Shown here in pieces: positions 25,672 to 39,285 of a stretch of 64,000 nucleotides of DNA. The notes under the pieces are model-generated. The model did no database searches, was not told where the DNA came from, and saw only the letters and a program-made list of their open reading frames with translations. Positions within the stretch are counted from its first letter, which is position 1; each line of letters begins with the position of its first letter. Origin of the DNA: Thamnaconus septentrionalis (taxonomy: Eukaryota > Chordata > Actinopteri > Tetraodontiformes > Monacanthidae); contig CM020506.1 in assembly GCA_009823395.1 (NCBI GenBank), positions 20,461,001-20,525,000 on the forward strand. The letters are read 5' to 3'. Made by a program: the position numbers and the translations under genes.

Positions 25672-28600
25672 GATAAAATAAAAAGAGGTAAGCTCACTCT
25701 CGTCGAAAAAAAAGCATGAAACCTGAGGCTTTCAAAGGGGCGACGCAGCTATTTGCTGATGGAAATGACGAGGTAAATCCTGGAAGAGCAGAAGCAGCTG
25801 GTGGCAAACGGAGCAGAAGTTTACTCTCCCCTCAGCTCCGTCAAGCGTACAGCGGCTGGCTCACTTTCCCTGCCTCATTGAACCACGCATGCGGTGAGAG
25901 GCCTCACAGGTGGTGCCAAGTCACCCGCACGCTCTGGTTAATGGATGGCCAATCATTTAGAGTAGATTTTTTTTTTTTTTTTTTTTAAAAGCAGAGAAGT
26001 GACGTACGTCTGAGATAAGCTAATGATGGCACCACCTTTGCCACAGTGCCGATATTTAAGCGTTCATCAGCGTGTAATAAAAATAAGAGGAGACATGTGG
26101 GAGATAAAGGCCTCCTGGTCCCCCCTGGTTTCCCCCTTGGTGGCTGGTTCTCATGCTTCCCGCTGCCGAGAACCTCACCAATCTTGTCCAAAAGGTCAGA
26201 GGGGAGGGTCACACAGGAGAGACTGATGCTCCATCCCGACTTGGAGGAATGTCACCGTCACTCATGGCTGAGGCATGGGATTGGCTCCTTTTTTTATTGT
26301 AAAGGATAAGATAAATCCTTGCAAAATATTGTTTTCTAAGTGATCCAGAAAAATAATAAATCAGTGATTTGTGTTATCTGCGGTTTGCGACGGCAGATTA
26401 CCCCGTTTGAGTTCACGTTGCTTCCCAGAGGTTTGCAGCTGGATTAGAGCCACGATACATCACGCAGGCTTTTTCGGAGAATCAGGGGGCGAGAGGAGGA
26501 AGCAGAGGCTCCGTCTCATGAATCAAACTCTCCTCAAACAGCACACACTCCTCAGGATGTTGTTGGCCTGCAAGTTGAGCGTGCACCATTGGTTAGAACA
26601 GTCAGCTGACCGGAGACAACTCTTCCAAGAGAAAGCGTTCAGACATGCTAAGGTCATTTTGCTGCTGCAGTTAGTCTCTTCTCTTCTCTTCTCTTCTCTT
26701 CTCAGTTTATATGACAAATTGGTTTCTGACTTACAGAAAGTTGTTTCTATGTGGTGAGTTGGAAATGTATTATGTAGTGTTCTGTTGGAACCTCTTAATC
26801 TTAGTTTTCAATTGATATTATGATAATAATAATGACTATTTTTGTGATAAAACTTTATCATGTATGTAACTGAATAATGCATTTGTTAGTACAAATGTAT
26901 GGCTTAAAAATAACTGAGGCGTACATCCTTCTGGCAAGCTTCTGGTGCAGATGTCAACGCTTATAGGCTCAGTGGTTGAGATTTAGTCTCCTCTAATGGC
27001 AAGAACGCAGAGTGTAAACAGTGTTCACGTCAATCCTGTCTTTGTGGACTCGCATCTCCTCTCTTCTCGTGCACCAGCTGCGATGTAAAATCACAAAACA
27101 CCAATCAGCTTCAGCGACGTGTTTTGGGCCGGCCACCTCCTTATGAGTGAACCTGCACTTTAAACATAAAGTCGACTGCTTCTACTACATTCATTTATGA
27201 CTAAGTTTCAAGTGTTCGTCTACACAAACATGTCCATTTCTGCGCTGGTGTTTGTTTGAAGTTTGCTTGCGGTCAACCAGCACCTTTGATCTGAAACTAT
27301 GACACCATCAAAGTATCTTCATGAACTATATGTATTCATCAGATTAATAAAGATGAATAAATGAGATTATCACATCTCCAAATCCGAGTTCGACACAGTG
27401 TGAGTCGTCTGATTGGATGACTTCACCCCCCTGCTATCGACTCTTCGGTTCATGTTTGAGTCACCTGATGATTGGCGATGGTTGGTCCTGTAATACTAAT
27501 ACCGGTCCTGTAGCGCTGGTCTCGTCTCCACCAGGACGGCCGAGCTGTCAAACTGCTTGGGATAAACGATGGCTGCCACCCACAGTCTGCTTACAGCACG
27601 TGAGACTCTCTAAGCACCAGCTGCCAAGAGCGTCTCCACAACTTTGGCTCATGAGATGATCCTGAGCAGATCTGCTGACGCTTCCAGGGTGGCCAGGCCC
27701 GACTGGGTCCACACACACAACAAAACCTCCCGTTAATGATTCAGCCATCACAACGGCGAGGCGACGGCCGGCGTGTTTCTCTTCTGACTCCTCACCTCGG
27801 TGATTCCAGCGTGTCGATGGCAACACGCTCTAATTAGAGCCATCTTCAGGATTGGATCTCTGGCCCACTGTGTAATTTGAAGGCTTACGCTCGCTGAGCA
27901 GGGTGAGCGCAGTAATAACAAAGAGGGGGAAACGTTGCGCAACACTGATTCGATCAGATTGTCGGAGCAGAGCCGCATATTTGTTGAAATGGTGTTTCTC
28001 GTCTTCATATGAAGGCTGTACAGCCTAAACAGATGTTGCTTCTCGCCAAACTCGCGAATGTTCACGGTCAAAGTGGCGACAGCGACGGGTTAAATTTTAT
28101 TTTTGCAGTACCGTTATTCTTATTTCTTCAGACGATGTCAGCCTCTTTTCACTTGATCGTTGCATGCATCCTCTGACTTGCAGACGTGTGTGGATTTGTG
28201 ACTGGGCACTCGGAGGGGAATGACATCATGGGACGAGAAGCAACAAGAGGCCCCAAAGAGAAGGTTTCCATCCAAGAGAAAGTCTTGGATGGAGAAAATG
28301 AAAATAACTCAAAAAGTTCCAGAGCAGCAAAAAGCGGGGCTCAAATGATGGAATCAACATGGTGTGTATGAATCCCAGCTGTGCGCTTCGGCAAGACGCA
28401 CGCAACACTCAGGAGCTGATGCCGGGGAGGGGGCAAAAGTCAAATAAAAATCCTTCTCAGGCCATGAAATTGAAGGACACAAACTCCCCTGTCAAAGGAA
28501 TCTGAAAAAACAATTCCGGCAGTGATTGATTCTCAGCCGCTCTGCTCTGGTTGCAACACAGATTGACGGAAAAAGACTGTAGCTCATTGAGCCGTGGGAG

Positions 28601-30446
28601 TCAAATGGTGATGAAGTTATTCTTGCTGATAATAATCAGTCCAAAATAATTAAAACATCCGAAGCATTGGGGCAGGCTAAGGTTGGAGGCGGGCGGAAGT
28701 CAGGAAGTCATCACGCGGGCTTTATTTATAAATCCCGCAGCTGCCCTCTTCATCTGCTCACCATGGAGGTCCATGGGAAACATAACAAGGCGGGATGACA
28801 CGGGCGAAACATCCCAGAGGCCTTTGCTTTGGTTCTCATGGTCAAGATGGACCCCTCGGGTCAGGCCTCGCTTCCGCTGTGCCATGCAGCGCGAGGCTTT
28901 ACAAACAAACCCACGATCTCTCAGCCTAAATAAAACTCCTGCAAGAGACGTGGATGACAGCCAGCGCTGACGTCCGTCACAGGAGTTTACACGAGGGGCT
29001 GAGGAAGAGCAGAATAGCGTCAGCTGCTCTCTTTTCAATCAGCTTGATGGCTCCGAGCCTGTTCTTTATGAAAGAAACGCACAAGACTTAATAACACCAA
29101 TAGATGTGGGTTCTTTTTGAAAGGGTGAGCAATCCTCCGCATTCCATCGGCATGTAAAGAAGATGCCAAACATGTGGACACGACTAAAACGTCTCCTTTA
29201 GATCCAGGAGATGTTCCAGTTTGCTCAGAGCCAACATAACCATTCTGGATCCAATGACCCAGGAAGTTGATTTTTTTCAGCATGCGAGAAAAAAAAAAAA
29301 AAAAAGACAAGCACCACTCACAGCTAATATAAGATTCTTGCCTGGGCTCTGCTGAATCTCTAAACTCCTATTAGATTAGATGTATTTTCAAAAGTTACGG
29401 AGCCAAATCCAAAGAAAACCATTGTGATGGGAACATTGTTTTCTTTAATAACTTTCAAAGTGAGAATCATGCCAGCATGTGTCCTGCTCTGGGGGGGAAG
29501 TTTGGTAATCAGGGAATCCTAACATGAAGGTCTTACTGTGATTATTGCTAGTACGTGCAACTCCATAATAGGGTAACACCATGTAAATCCAATACCAGAT
29601 AGTGGTGACCTAAAGTAGCCTTGAATGGCGACAAAGGAGGCAACTGCTGCCACTAAAAAGACAGACAACAAAACAAAGAAGTGGAACATGAAGTGGCTGT
29701 GTTTACAGACCAGTGGTGATGCTGCAGGGGAGACAGTTTTCACTGGAGTCAATGGCATTTTTCAAATTAAAAGAAAATCAAGAAGAATTTAACAAGTTGT
29801 TTTTTTTGGGATGGAATTTGTTTCTGAATGGGAAGTGAAAAGTTTGTTTAAACACTGTGATGCATGATGGGAATGTTTTTCATGTTGTGCCTCAAACCAG
29901 TAGGAAGCCTGCAGTTGTTGTTATCCAGCTTAACTGACAGCAGAAACTCTGACTGGTCTACTTGAGTGAGATAGGCAGGAGGTCTAACCAGTCGGTCACC
30001 ACACAGTCTTGTTTATTTGTCTTAACTAATCACTTTTTCCTAAAACTTCAATGGCCTTTTTTATTTTTCTTTATAGCATTTAATTATGTTAGACAAATGA
30101 AAAGGTTTCAGGAGATGTCCCATCTGCCTTACATACATTGTTCTGTCTTGGTGCACACTTCAAGAGTTCCTTTCATGATTATAACACCCATGTCACCGAT
30201 GACCTTTAATTGGAAGCAAAAGTTGTTTTTTTTTTCTGCTGTTCCTGCAATATTAGAACAGAGTCAGTTTGTTCCTTCTTGTCTCTTTGAGGCAGAAAAA
30301 GCAGCCAACACCTCTGGAATGCACTGACATTCACTGCCATCTATTATTATAAATCCACTGTACCCGCACGTGAGTCCAGACCTGCCTCAGCCTGCACTGT
30401 GCAATGTCCCGGTTCACCTACATTTGGCAAAGAGAGAGAGCGGGAG

Positions 30447-30448
<2 letters not shown>

Positions 30449-30506
<58 letters not shown>
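30449..30506. repeat. (GA)n microsatellite
   Basis: About 58 bases of uninterrupted GA, preceded by a shorter AG run and GGGAGGGG. Confidence 0.95.
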
Positions 30507-30509
<3 letters not shown>

Positions 30510-31856
30510 CTGATGGAAAAAGGTTCGGGTTGGTCAGTGGGTTTTCTATTTCTTGCATCTTTAAACATTCTCTTCAAGTGGTTTATCTTTGAGAAGTTGA
30601 TTATTTTAGATGAGTGAAGATTGACCTTTAAAAAAAGTTGTGAGTTGACTTTATCCTCAGGCGGCTCCCGTCCCTGTGCAGGCCTAAATTTAGACAAGTC
30701 CAAATGGTTACAACAAATACCACAAACTCTTTTCAAACAAACTTTTCTTTTTGTTGAGGGGATGCCAAAGCCACATATGGTGAAAAATTCTGGACATAAC
30801 TTTGGAGTCTTTGCAGTTGGGAGGGCAGTATTGTTGGATGTCTCTCCGGTCCATTCAGTCTATTCACTGTGTGTGTTTACACACTCTCAGTCCAGTTCAC
30901 TCAAACACACACATTTTCACTGCCAAACACAAATATTCACACTCTCATACACACAAACACCGTCACATCGTTTACCATGATTCAACAGACAGAGAGTGTT
31001 ACAGTCAATAAACCTCCTCTGGAGAACTCGCTCGAGGGGACGACGACGACAGAGTCAAAGCCAGATCACTCACGCACTCCCAACATGTTCTGGTTTTAAA
31101 AGCATAAAGGGACCTCTTTATACCCAGCAGGCCTGTGATCTCAAAACCAGCCCCTGCGCCGCCAGGGAAGGAGGAGAGAGAAATAACAGGAGAAATTCCT
31201 AATTTTACTTCAGTCTTAGGTGTATTACGTTGGTCAGGAAGTATCCCGTGTGACTGAGGCCGGGCCAAGGGGAAGTAACGGAGTCGCTGACTCGGGTCCA
31301 AATGTCTCAGACTGAGGAATCAAAGCAGACTTGAGCTGCGTAGGAGGGTGGATGAAGTCAAGGTGTGCGGAGATAAGAAGAGGTAAAGAGGAGACACATA
31401 AATCCTGCATTATAAGGAAGGACGGAAAAAGAACACAGGGAAATTAAATACAAGAGCAAATATCTGCCGGGCTCCATTCCAGTGAAGTAAACATGAAGCG
31501 AATGTGTCCTAAATAGTTTTCTTCTTCTTTTTTTTTTTGCATTGGGGAGACTCACTCAAGAGACTCACACACTAGAAATGGTAAGATTTTGCATAAACTG
31601 CGCCATTATGCATCATAGTGAAGTGTTTCCGCTCAATGCGATGGACAGCTCATGCGAATCTCAGCTGATGGGAACAAACAGTGAATGTGTAACTCATGTT
31701 GACTGGATCGCTCACCCATCTGTGTCTATGAATTGAAATATACAGTAATAACAAGTAATAACATTGTTATATACAACATGAATAACATGTTGGATAAATT
31801 ATTGTTTGGCCAAAAAGAAGATGTAAATTGGACCCTTCTGTTTCAATTATAGTATG

Positions 31857-31910
<54 letters not shown>
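31857..31910. repeat. (AC)n(AT)n compound microsatellite
   Basis: About 24 bases of AC run directly into about 30 bases of AT. Confidence 0.95.
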
Positions 31911-31913
<3 letters not shown>

Positions 31914-33904
31914 GTCTTCCCTAATTATGCGTCATTTAGCCCTCATTTATAAGCGATAGCCTGCTCGGCTGAAGCGCACGTAGCACTTTGAAATTCACTT
32001 GTCAAAAAAAATTCACTTTAACTTGATTCCTGATTCCATGGAGATGCGTCACAGCCACCGGGAGAATGGGGATGGGAATCGAGGTCGTGCGGCTGCGTGG
32101 GAAGACGTGAAATTCAAACGTGTAGCTTGCGAGCTGCTACGCTGCTACGCTGCACAGGAAGCCGAGGTCAGTGTGGCCTGACATTGATAGGTTGACTTCC
32201 TGCGATGCTCCACAGCGTGGGTCGTGCCACTAAACTGTACCCCCTTCCTCCCCCACCACACACACACAGAAGACCCTCTCTGGATAGCAGCACAATAGAG
32301 TCCTTCTGCAGCCTCACATGGACGATGCTGATGAGATGGACAGAAAGCAGACATTGTGTGGCCTCAAAGATCTCCCAGTTGTCCCACTTCCTCCGACTCC
32401 CTTTTCTTCTCTGACATTCTCACATCCTGCTGACACCCCCCATCCTATCTTCTCTATGGCGTGACGTCCCTTCAAAACGCTGCAATAAAATAACAAGGGC
32501 CATTTTGACTTTTCCCACCAGATCAGACCCCCGGAGATGTTTTCTTTTTTTAAAAGCAAAGACGTGCGCCTTGTGTGCCCAGACTTTGCCTTGCCTCTTG
32601 ACTTGGGAAGCCATCGGACCGGGCTGACTGGCTTTCAGGCTGCCTGGCGTCTGGCTATGGATAATTTGTTATGAAGGCTGAACTTGTTTGGTGACCTCTT
32701 GTCCTGATGTATGCCAGAGCAGACTGTGTGTAAATAGAAATGTTGAGGATAATTGAGAGAAAATGTCTTCGGAGGTCCATGCAGTCACACACAAATTATA
32801 ATCACAATGATGCCCCGGGGCTTGTTTGTTTACATCTCCGGAGATTTATTCCTCACACGCTGCAGTCAAGGGAGACTGCTGTGTGTCTCCAGATATTAAC
32901 ACTAACTCAGTAATAAGGGCTTCCATTCTATGATCTCATCTGAAACAGATAAAAAAAATAAATAAATAAAATGAAGCCGCTTATCAACGTGAAGTCAGGG
33001 GGTGAAGTCATATGACTGAGACTCGGAGGCTCCGTCCTACGATAAGTGAGCAAACTGTCTATTTCCTATGGCATCAGCTTCCGCTTTGTACAAAGGACAC
33101 ATTTGAATGTTCCAGCAGGATTGAGCTTCGCTTTGGAACGTTTTCGCTGCTTGTTCGCCTCCTTGCTCGGCGACGCCACGAGTTCGAACCAAAAGCAGAT
33201 CACATCGCCGAATCAATGCAAAGACCTAAATAAAACAACTGCAAATTGCATTTGCATGGACACATTGAAAACAGATGTGACATTTGGCGCAGCAAATAGA
33301 CCACAAATAGTTGTTCGGCTGGCCGTTGCCCGTGGCGTCGTCTCCTCTCCCTTTATTCAAATAGGCAAATATTTGCGGGATTAATTCTCCAATGAGTGAC
33401 TTGGATAGAAACAACAAAACCCATCATCAATACCTCATTATCTCTATGTAGACTGCACGTGCCCTTTTACATGCGCAAACATCCGTGTGCACCTTTGGGT
33501 GCACCAGAAATGCATGCTCTCGGTTGCTTCCGTGTCAACAAAGGGCTCCAGTGGAGGCACCAGATGGTTGTGTCTGTGCTTCACCTGGACTGTTACTGAG
33601 CCGATCTTTCACTTTCAATGCAGAGTCGCCCGACTGAGTGAACACCTCACTCTTCCCGTGTGGTCAAATACATTACTGAGACTTTTTTCTTTTTTATCAT
33701 GTCAGTCCACTGATTGCCTTCCTCCTTCTGACGCATTTACACGCAAATACCATACATACTGCATGCGTTGACCTATTATAGCATCTAAAGGTTCACTGTA
33801 TTTTATGAATATAAAAATTATGAAATGCAGTGAAAAGCTGCCAATGAAAATAATGCCAATGCCAGTTAATGAATGTCAATTTGATTTGCTTGATTTGTAT
33901 CTAG

Positions 33905-34477
33905 GTTTCTTGGGATTACTCCATAAAAGTAATCCAACTACTGATTACTTCTTTAAAAAGTAATCTAATTACTTTTTTTACTACTCTGTTTCATAAGTAA
34001 GCAATTACTAATTACTAATTACTTTAGTTAAAAAAAGATAAAGTAACAGTTGAGAATGTCTTGTCTCCTGCACATAACGTACAATGAACCACAATTTACT
34101 TTCATTTGGACGAGATGAACTCAAAATGATGTTTGTATTTCCAGCTATCAAACGCAATCGCTGCTTTTTTCTTTTGCCGCCGCCATGCTTGTTTTGGTGC
34201 GTCGTCGCGTATCAATGACGTTGCATGCACGGCTGCATCATCAATCTGCAACATCGTTGTTTTTGGTTGTTTTTCTAAATTTCAGACATTTTGTGGATAA
34301 TAAGATGTTTTTAGCCTGCAAAGTATTTTGGAAAAGTAATGGGATCGTTACTCGATAAAGTAATCATGATATAATGGCCAGTTTTACCACAGTAATCCCG
34401 CTACATTACTCTGTTACTTAAAAGTATTTTAATTACAGTAGTTGATTACTTAGTAATAGATTACTTGCCAACACTTC
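33905..34477 (-). mobile_element. hAT-type MITE, degraded-end copy
   Basis: Read on the - strand it matches the copy at 55376-55911 along nearly its whole length. Shared strings include GTAATCTATTACTAAGTAAT, CAGAGTAATGTA, AGCGATTG and TTTGATAGCTGGAAATACAA, and TAATCAGTAGTTGGATTACT. Its termini have drifted (AGTGTTGGC and TTGGGATTACTCC) and no target duplication is visible, so it is older than its sister copy. Confidence 0.75.
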
Positions 34478-35284
34478 TTCTATCAAAAGGAGATTAGACA
34501 CTAAATTCAAATAATTTTGGTATTTTCCATTTAATTCAGATTATTTGAATATTTCTAAGGTGCTGTTTGAAAGAAATGATCAGTTGCCAAGTTAATGGTA
34601 AACACAGGACACAGGACTGGTTGTGTGACATCCAACAGTCACTCATATTAGTCATTATGCGTCATAATAGATCATCCAACTGAACCCAGACTTTCATTTT
34701 TAATTTTCTTTGTGGCAGCTCTAGATGAATTGTTTTGTTGCACTGTGCATTTGTTAAAGTATTTAATTGTATTCAGGGCAGATCTGCCACTGGTGATCAG
34801 CCCAGAAATAAGTAGCCGTACCTCCTGGAGCTGCCACCACTCCCTCTGTCCCTTAATGAACACGCGACTGAGTCAGGAAACGGGAAAGATCAGTGTTTCA
34901 CCCACGGCGCCACAGTGTGGGAACGCCAATCACACCATGGACCGGCTCAACCAGTCCAGTGGTAAGAGGGAACAACGAGCAGGATGGAAAGAGGGAAAAT
35001 AAAATCCAACTGGTATGTTCAACTTAGATCACAGTTTAACGGTCATTAAAAAAGCATAATAGTAACTGACCAAGAATACAGATGGATATTTTGGATGCTG
35101 AAAATCCTGCTGAGCAGGTGACAAAGCAAATCTGTCATTCCGAAACGTTCAGCAAGGTTGGGTTTGGATTCTGCCGGTCTGGTTTGGGGGATCATTTCAA
35201 AAAAATACAGAGCACGTTCCAAGACTTTCGTTGCGGAGGGGTGTGGCCCAGTGAACACTCCCTGTAGGAAGGCCTTTAGGTTCC

Positions 35285-35580
35285 AGAGTGGCTGAGCTGC
35301 TTTGAGTCAGTGTGACTTCACGGTAAGAAGGTCGTGGGTTTGTTTCTGACTCAGGCTTTTGTGGATTACAGCTTAAATTCTCCCTCGGGTTACTCTGGAG
35401 CTCTCATTCATCCATACTGAGTGTGGATTGTTGTCACCCTCCATTTGTGTCCCTGCAATAAACAAGCGACTTGTCCAGGGTGTCAACTCGCCTTTGGCTC
35501 AACCAACTCAGCTGGGTTTGGCTCCGGCACTGTGACCGAGCAGGAAGGACCGTTTCCAGAAGATAGGGAATGAGCTTCAC
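35285..35580 (+). mobile_element. V-SINE-like retroposon copy
   Basis: A tRNA-like head with ACGGTAAGAAGGTCGTGGGT is followed by a central GTTACTCTGGAGCTCTCATT segment. The tail strings GACTTGTCCAGGGTGTCAAC, CAACTCAGCTGGGTTTGGCT and TTTCCAGAAGAT correspond to the tail of vertebrate V-SINE/LINE-tailed elements. It is considerably diverged. A sister copy lies inverted at 59224-59540. Confidence 0.6.
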
Positions 35581-35734
35581 TTTCAAGTTGACCGTGCCTG
35601 TTTCCACACAGCTATTACTGGTGGCATACCAGCTGCTAAGAAATGATGCGAGGTGGTGCAAGAATCCAGTTGCACCATCAGCTGTGTAGTTTACAGCTGT
35701 GAGGTGCGAGGGCCAAAAAAAAACAAACATTCGT

Positions 35735-35892
35735 TCAAAATTTAGAAAAGTAATTACAATGTAATCAAATGTAATGGGTTACATTACTTTGATAAAGTCA
35801 TTGAAACAATTACACTACAATTACATTCTCAATAGGGCAACTTGTGATTGTAGCTAATCACATTTGCAGAGTAATCTTCTCCAACACTGCTC
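35735..35892 (-). mobile_element. Short hAT-like repeat fragment
   Basis: Read on the - strand it begins CAGTGTTGGAGAAGATTACT, the same CAGTGTTGG start as the hAT MITE at 55376. Its interior (repeated GTAATTACAATGTAATC-like words) differs, so it is probably a related family or a truncated copy. Confidence 0.45.
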
Positions 35893-36054
35893 ATACTTAG
35901 ATGAAATAATAAAAAAGAATCATTACCCAAACTTATATGACAACTGGAACTGAATATTGATTTACTGATGTTGTGCTAATCAGTTGCGACGATGATCACA
36001 TGATGCAGAGAGACGCCGCTCACGCATCATTAGCAGTGGTGGGCGTAGCGTGTC

Positions 36055-36240
36055 GATGGTCTGTGTAGCTGTGGGGGTCAGGGTGGTGGGAGGGTGGGTG
36101 GGGTGTGGGGGGGGGTGGGGGATTCACGTCTGACAACAGGCTGACCACTGTTTTGGCTAATGACTCCACTGTTCTCCTCTGTCACCTCCGTGGCCCCTGG
36201 TGACTCGTCACCACCCAACCAACCCCCCCCCCCACCTCAA
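36055..36240. other. G-rich tract with a facing C-rich tract
   Basis: 36080-36122 has at least five runs of three or more G on the + strand, ending in a run of nine. About 100 bases later 36220-36235 has a C run of eleven. The first can form a G-quadruplex, and the two could pair. This is a structural prediction only. Confidence 0.5.
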
Positions 36241-36659
36241 AGAGAGAGAGCCTGAGCCAGGACAAAAGTGAAAGCCCCTCACCCCCGACAGGACAGCCGG
36301 CAGCCTGACTCAGAGCCGGGGCACGCATGACAAATGAAATATGCCGGAAAACGAAGCATTTTCATCACGTTGCAGGAGAAAACGCTGGGCACATGGCCCT
36401 CGTCTGGCTCCTGTCAGCTCCAACAACAGGCCGCGTTCACCTCTGTGCTACCTATCAGCGTTATTATCAGCTTACTTTCTTACTCTATAGATATTTTGTT
36501 TCATTTTATTTCTTTTTAATTCATAGAATTCTTTTCACAACTTTTCACTATAATCTGCTGTAACAATGCTAATTTCCCCAATGTGGGATAAATAAATGCA
36601 TTCTGTTCCACTAATCACACAAACAGCCTTTAATCTAATCACAACTTGATTCCTGTTCA

Positions 36660-36900
36660 ATGCGCCGCTGCCTTTTTTCCCGCCTGCATTTGAAAATACC
36701 AGCGCGCGCAAAAGCAGAGCAAATAAACCAGGGATTATCTGCTGTTTACACAGCGAACTCCGGCCGTCCGCCCTCGGCTCATTAGCCGCCATCGGCCGCG
36801 AACTGCGGTAGCACAAAGCGACGGCTCAGGCTGCAATTAGCATTCACATTCCTGCCGAGAGGTAAAACCACAAGCGCGCTGCGTTGCTGGTGTTTTCCCC
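36660..36900. promoter_or_regulatory. CpG-rich patch with two palindromic AP-2-type sites
   Basis: GCCCTCGGC at 36770-36778 and GCCATCGGC at 36788-36796 both fit GCCNNNGGC and lie 18 bases apart centre to centre, in a CG-dense stretch with no repeat match that I can see. Since inka1 is an AP2-induced gene this could be a distal enhancer about 11.7 kb downstream of it. That link is inference. Confidence 0.25.
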
Positions 36901-38671
36901 GCTGAAGTTCCGCTGAATCAGGGCCGCAGACGGCTTTGCTTCTTCAGTCGCCCAGTGGTTTGTTTTTGAAAGGTGGGTGGAGCCGCGGGATCAACTGGCA
37001 ACGAGATCTGTGTTGAGAACGCTGCCTGCAAGCACAGCTTGACAGTAAAGCTCGAGGACAAATGAAAAATCAAGAGTAAAATTCTTTTTCTAAAAAAAGC
37101 AGTCGATAGCAAACCCCTGACAAAATCAGCTTACAATTATTAAGACTGACAGATATTTATAAAAGTTGACTTTAGAAAGAATTTTGTTTGAGGTAAATGT
37201 AAATTGTGAACCTGCGACATGGAGGAAATTCATGAAAGGATGAGACAAGCCCAAGAAAATCTACTTTAAATTAAACTGAGGAGAAGGAAATTAGTACAAA
37301 GAAATGATCAGAAATATTGAGCCTCTTAAATCAAAAGTCAGAACTCGCCTGTTCACACTGTCCTACCCCACCTCACTCACTGACTCTCTCATCTCCCTTG
37401 TGTTGTTTTCTTTTGTAATAAAGGCAAAAGAAATCTGCTGTTGTTAAGCAAACGTCAGTGTTTTTAAAGGTACTTTGAATTAAAAGTCTTTTTATCGATA
37501 AATAACATCAACAATAACCCCACCTCCAATCTCATATTGTTGTGTGACAAATTATAGAAAGACAGTCTGAAAAGTACCACTATTACCAAACAGAGCTCTG
37601 AATGTTTAACCCACGTTGTTTTCAAGACTCCGACCAGCCTCAGTGGCTCCTCGGTCTCAGGCATCATCATCTGTGGTGTGTCCACCCAACAAGTGACCAC
37701 TTCCTCTCAAACAAGTCCACATTTTCAAGAGAAGTGATGCTGAACATGACTGGCACATTGCAGCTGTCTGCTGCTGTTGATGGAATGATGGGAACAACTT
37801 TGTGACATTTGTGAGATTATCATAGATGTTATGAAGCTTTTCTGTAAAACAAAACAAAACAAAACAAAAACCAAAGACTGTCAGGAATTTTTCTTGTGGA
37901 TTTAGTCAATAACACAAGCAAAGATATATTTTATCCCACATATTCCAGAGTATCCTGCTGGTTGCAGGCCACTCTGCTGAATAGTCACAGGACGTCACAT
38001 TAATCCTCATGACCTCTCTCACGCTGCGTTCATGTCCATTAGTTTTTGTTCTGCATGACAACGGCTGCTCTCCTCCTCCTCCTCTCTGGCTCTGTTAAGA
38101 ACCTCTTCATCTGGTCCTACTGTGACTGATCTAGTCATCGAAGCCACGCTGGAGTGTGCCACTCTCCACACCGGTGTGATAAGTAGTGAACACACACTGC
38201 TACTGAGCTTAAGCTTAAGGTTTTAAGCCTTTTGCCTTTCTTAATCTACACTTTCAACAACCCCTGCTGCCAACACAAGGCTAACCTTGGAAACGTTCAT
38301 GAAAGTTCAGGAGGCTCATCAGTGGGTAACAGAAAGGAACCACAGACACGAATTAGCTTGAAGTTATAATCTGGTACGGTGCATCAAATGGTCACATACA
38401 TGTTGAATGAATGAAGTGTTCATTTTAAATACATAAAATGAATGAAATAGATAGACTATACTGTTTCACTCTATTTGCGATCTAAAGAAGCCTGCTGAAA
38501 CTGGCACAACCAAGTCACTCTAAAACTTGAATGACTGATGTTGTTTGGTGTCATAGTGACTACATGCTAAGCCAGTCGCACCACAGCTGGAAAGACAAAA
38601 GGTGTTGATTGGGTTCTTTGTGTTTTAGCACCAACTTGAGAATTGACGTCTACAACATTACTAAAATCTAA

Positions 38672-39285
38672 GGTCCTGTCCACACGGGAACGTTTTTTGG
38701 TGGAAACGGTGAAGTATTTAACCGTTACGACGTTTCGTCCATATGGCAACGGCGTTTTGGGTCCCCCGAAACTGTATTTTTTGAATACGGGTCCCAGAGT
38801 GGGAAAATCTGACAACGCCGTTTCGCCGATGTCACATCGTTGCCGTGTGGACAGTGAAAACGGCTTTTCCTTGTAAAACGGTGACGTCATCGCACCGTCA
38901 CTGTCATGTGACCGGAAAAAACAAGGCATGCAATGCGGCAGCAGCGGCACAAACAACAACGATGGCGGCCAGCGGAGTTGTCTTTGTATCGCAGGCGCTT
39001 CGAGATTTGTTGGCAATATTACTACAAAACCTCAGACTCACTTTTTTCCCGCTACTCGCCATTTTTGTTTTCTGTGTGTTTAGTGCGTAGCGGAAACGCC
39101 CTCTTTCTAAATCGTGGGTCCGGTGGCTGTGTCAGCGTCTGTTAACGGCGCCGCGTTTCGGTGTGGCATGCGCATTACATCGTTTTCACCCAGCGTTCCG
39201 TTTCCATCTGCCAGCGTGTGGACGCCATTTTTTTCGACCCCGGGTATGAAAAAAAAAACGGCAACGTTCCCGTGTGGACAGGGCC
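38672..39285. mobile_element. PIF/Harbinger-like MITE, 614 bases, TAA target duplication
   Basis: The left end GGTCCTGTCCACACGGGAAC and the right end, whose complement is GGCCCTGTCCACACGGGAAC, form a near-perfect inverted repeat extending into CGTT. Both sides carry TAA (38669-38671 and 39286-39288). Three-base TWA duplications are typical of PIF/Harbinger. The sub-terminal regions also echo each other (CCGTTTC, CGTGTGGAC). No transposase is encoded. Confidence 0.75.

Larger units (their letters stand above)
25160..33900. other. Gene-free region, part 1
   Basis: No gene is supported. It contains a MITE with a perfect hairpin (25405-25671), a TCTCT-unit run at about 26674-26703, a GA microsatellite (30449-30506), an AC/AT compound microsatellite (31857-31910) and short A or T runs. 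The sequence between them looks unique. Open frames on both strands are short and have no splice or family support. Confidence 0.7.
34478..38671. other. Gene-free region, part 2
   Basis: Contains a V-SINE-like copy (35285-35580), a short CAGTGTTGG-ended repeat (35735-35892), a G-rich and C-rich pair (36055-36240), a retroposon-like tail (36555-36600), and a CpG-rich patch with two AP-2-type palindromes (36660-36900). No gene is supported. Confidence 0.7.
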
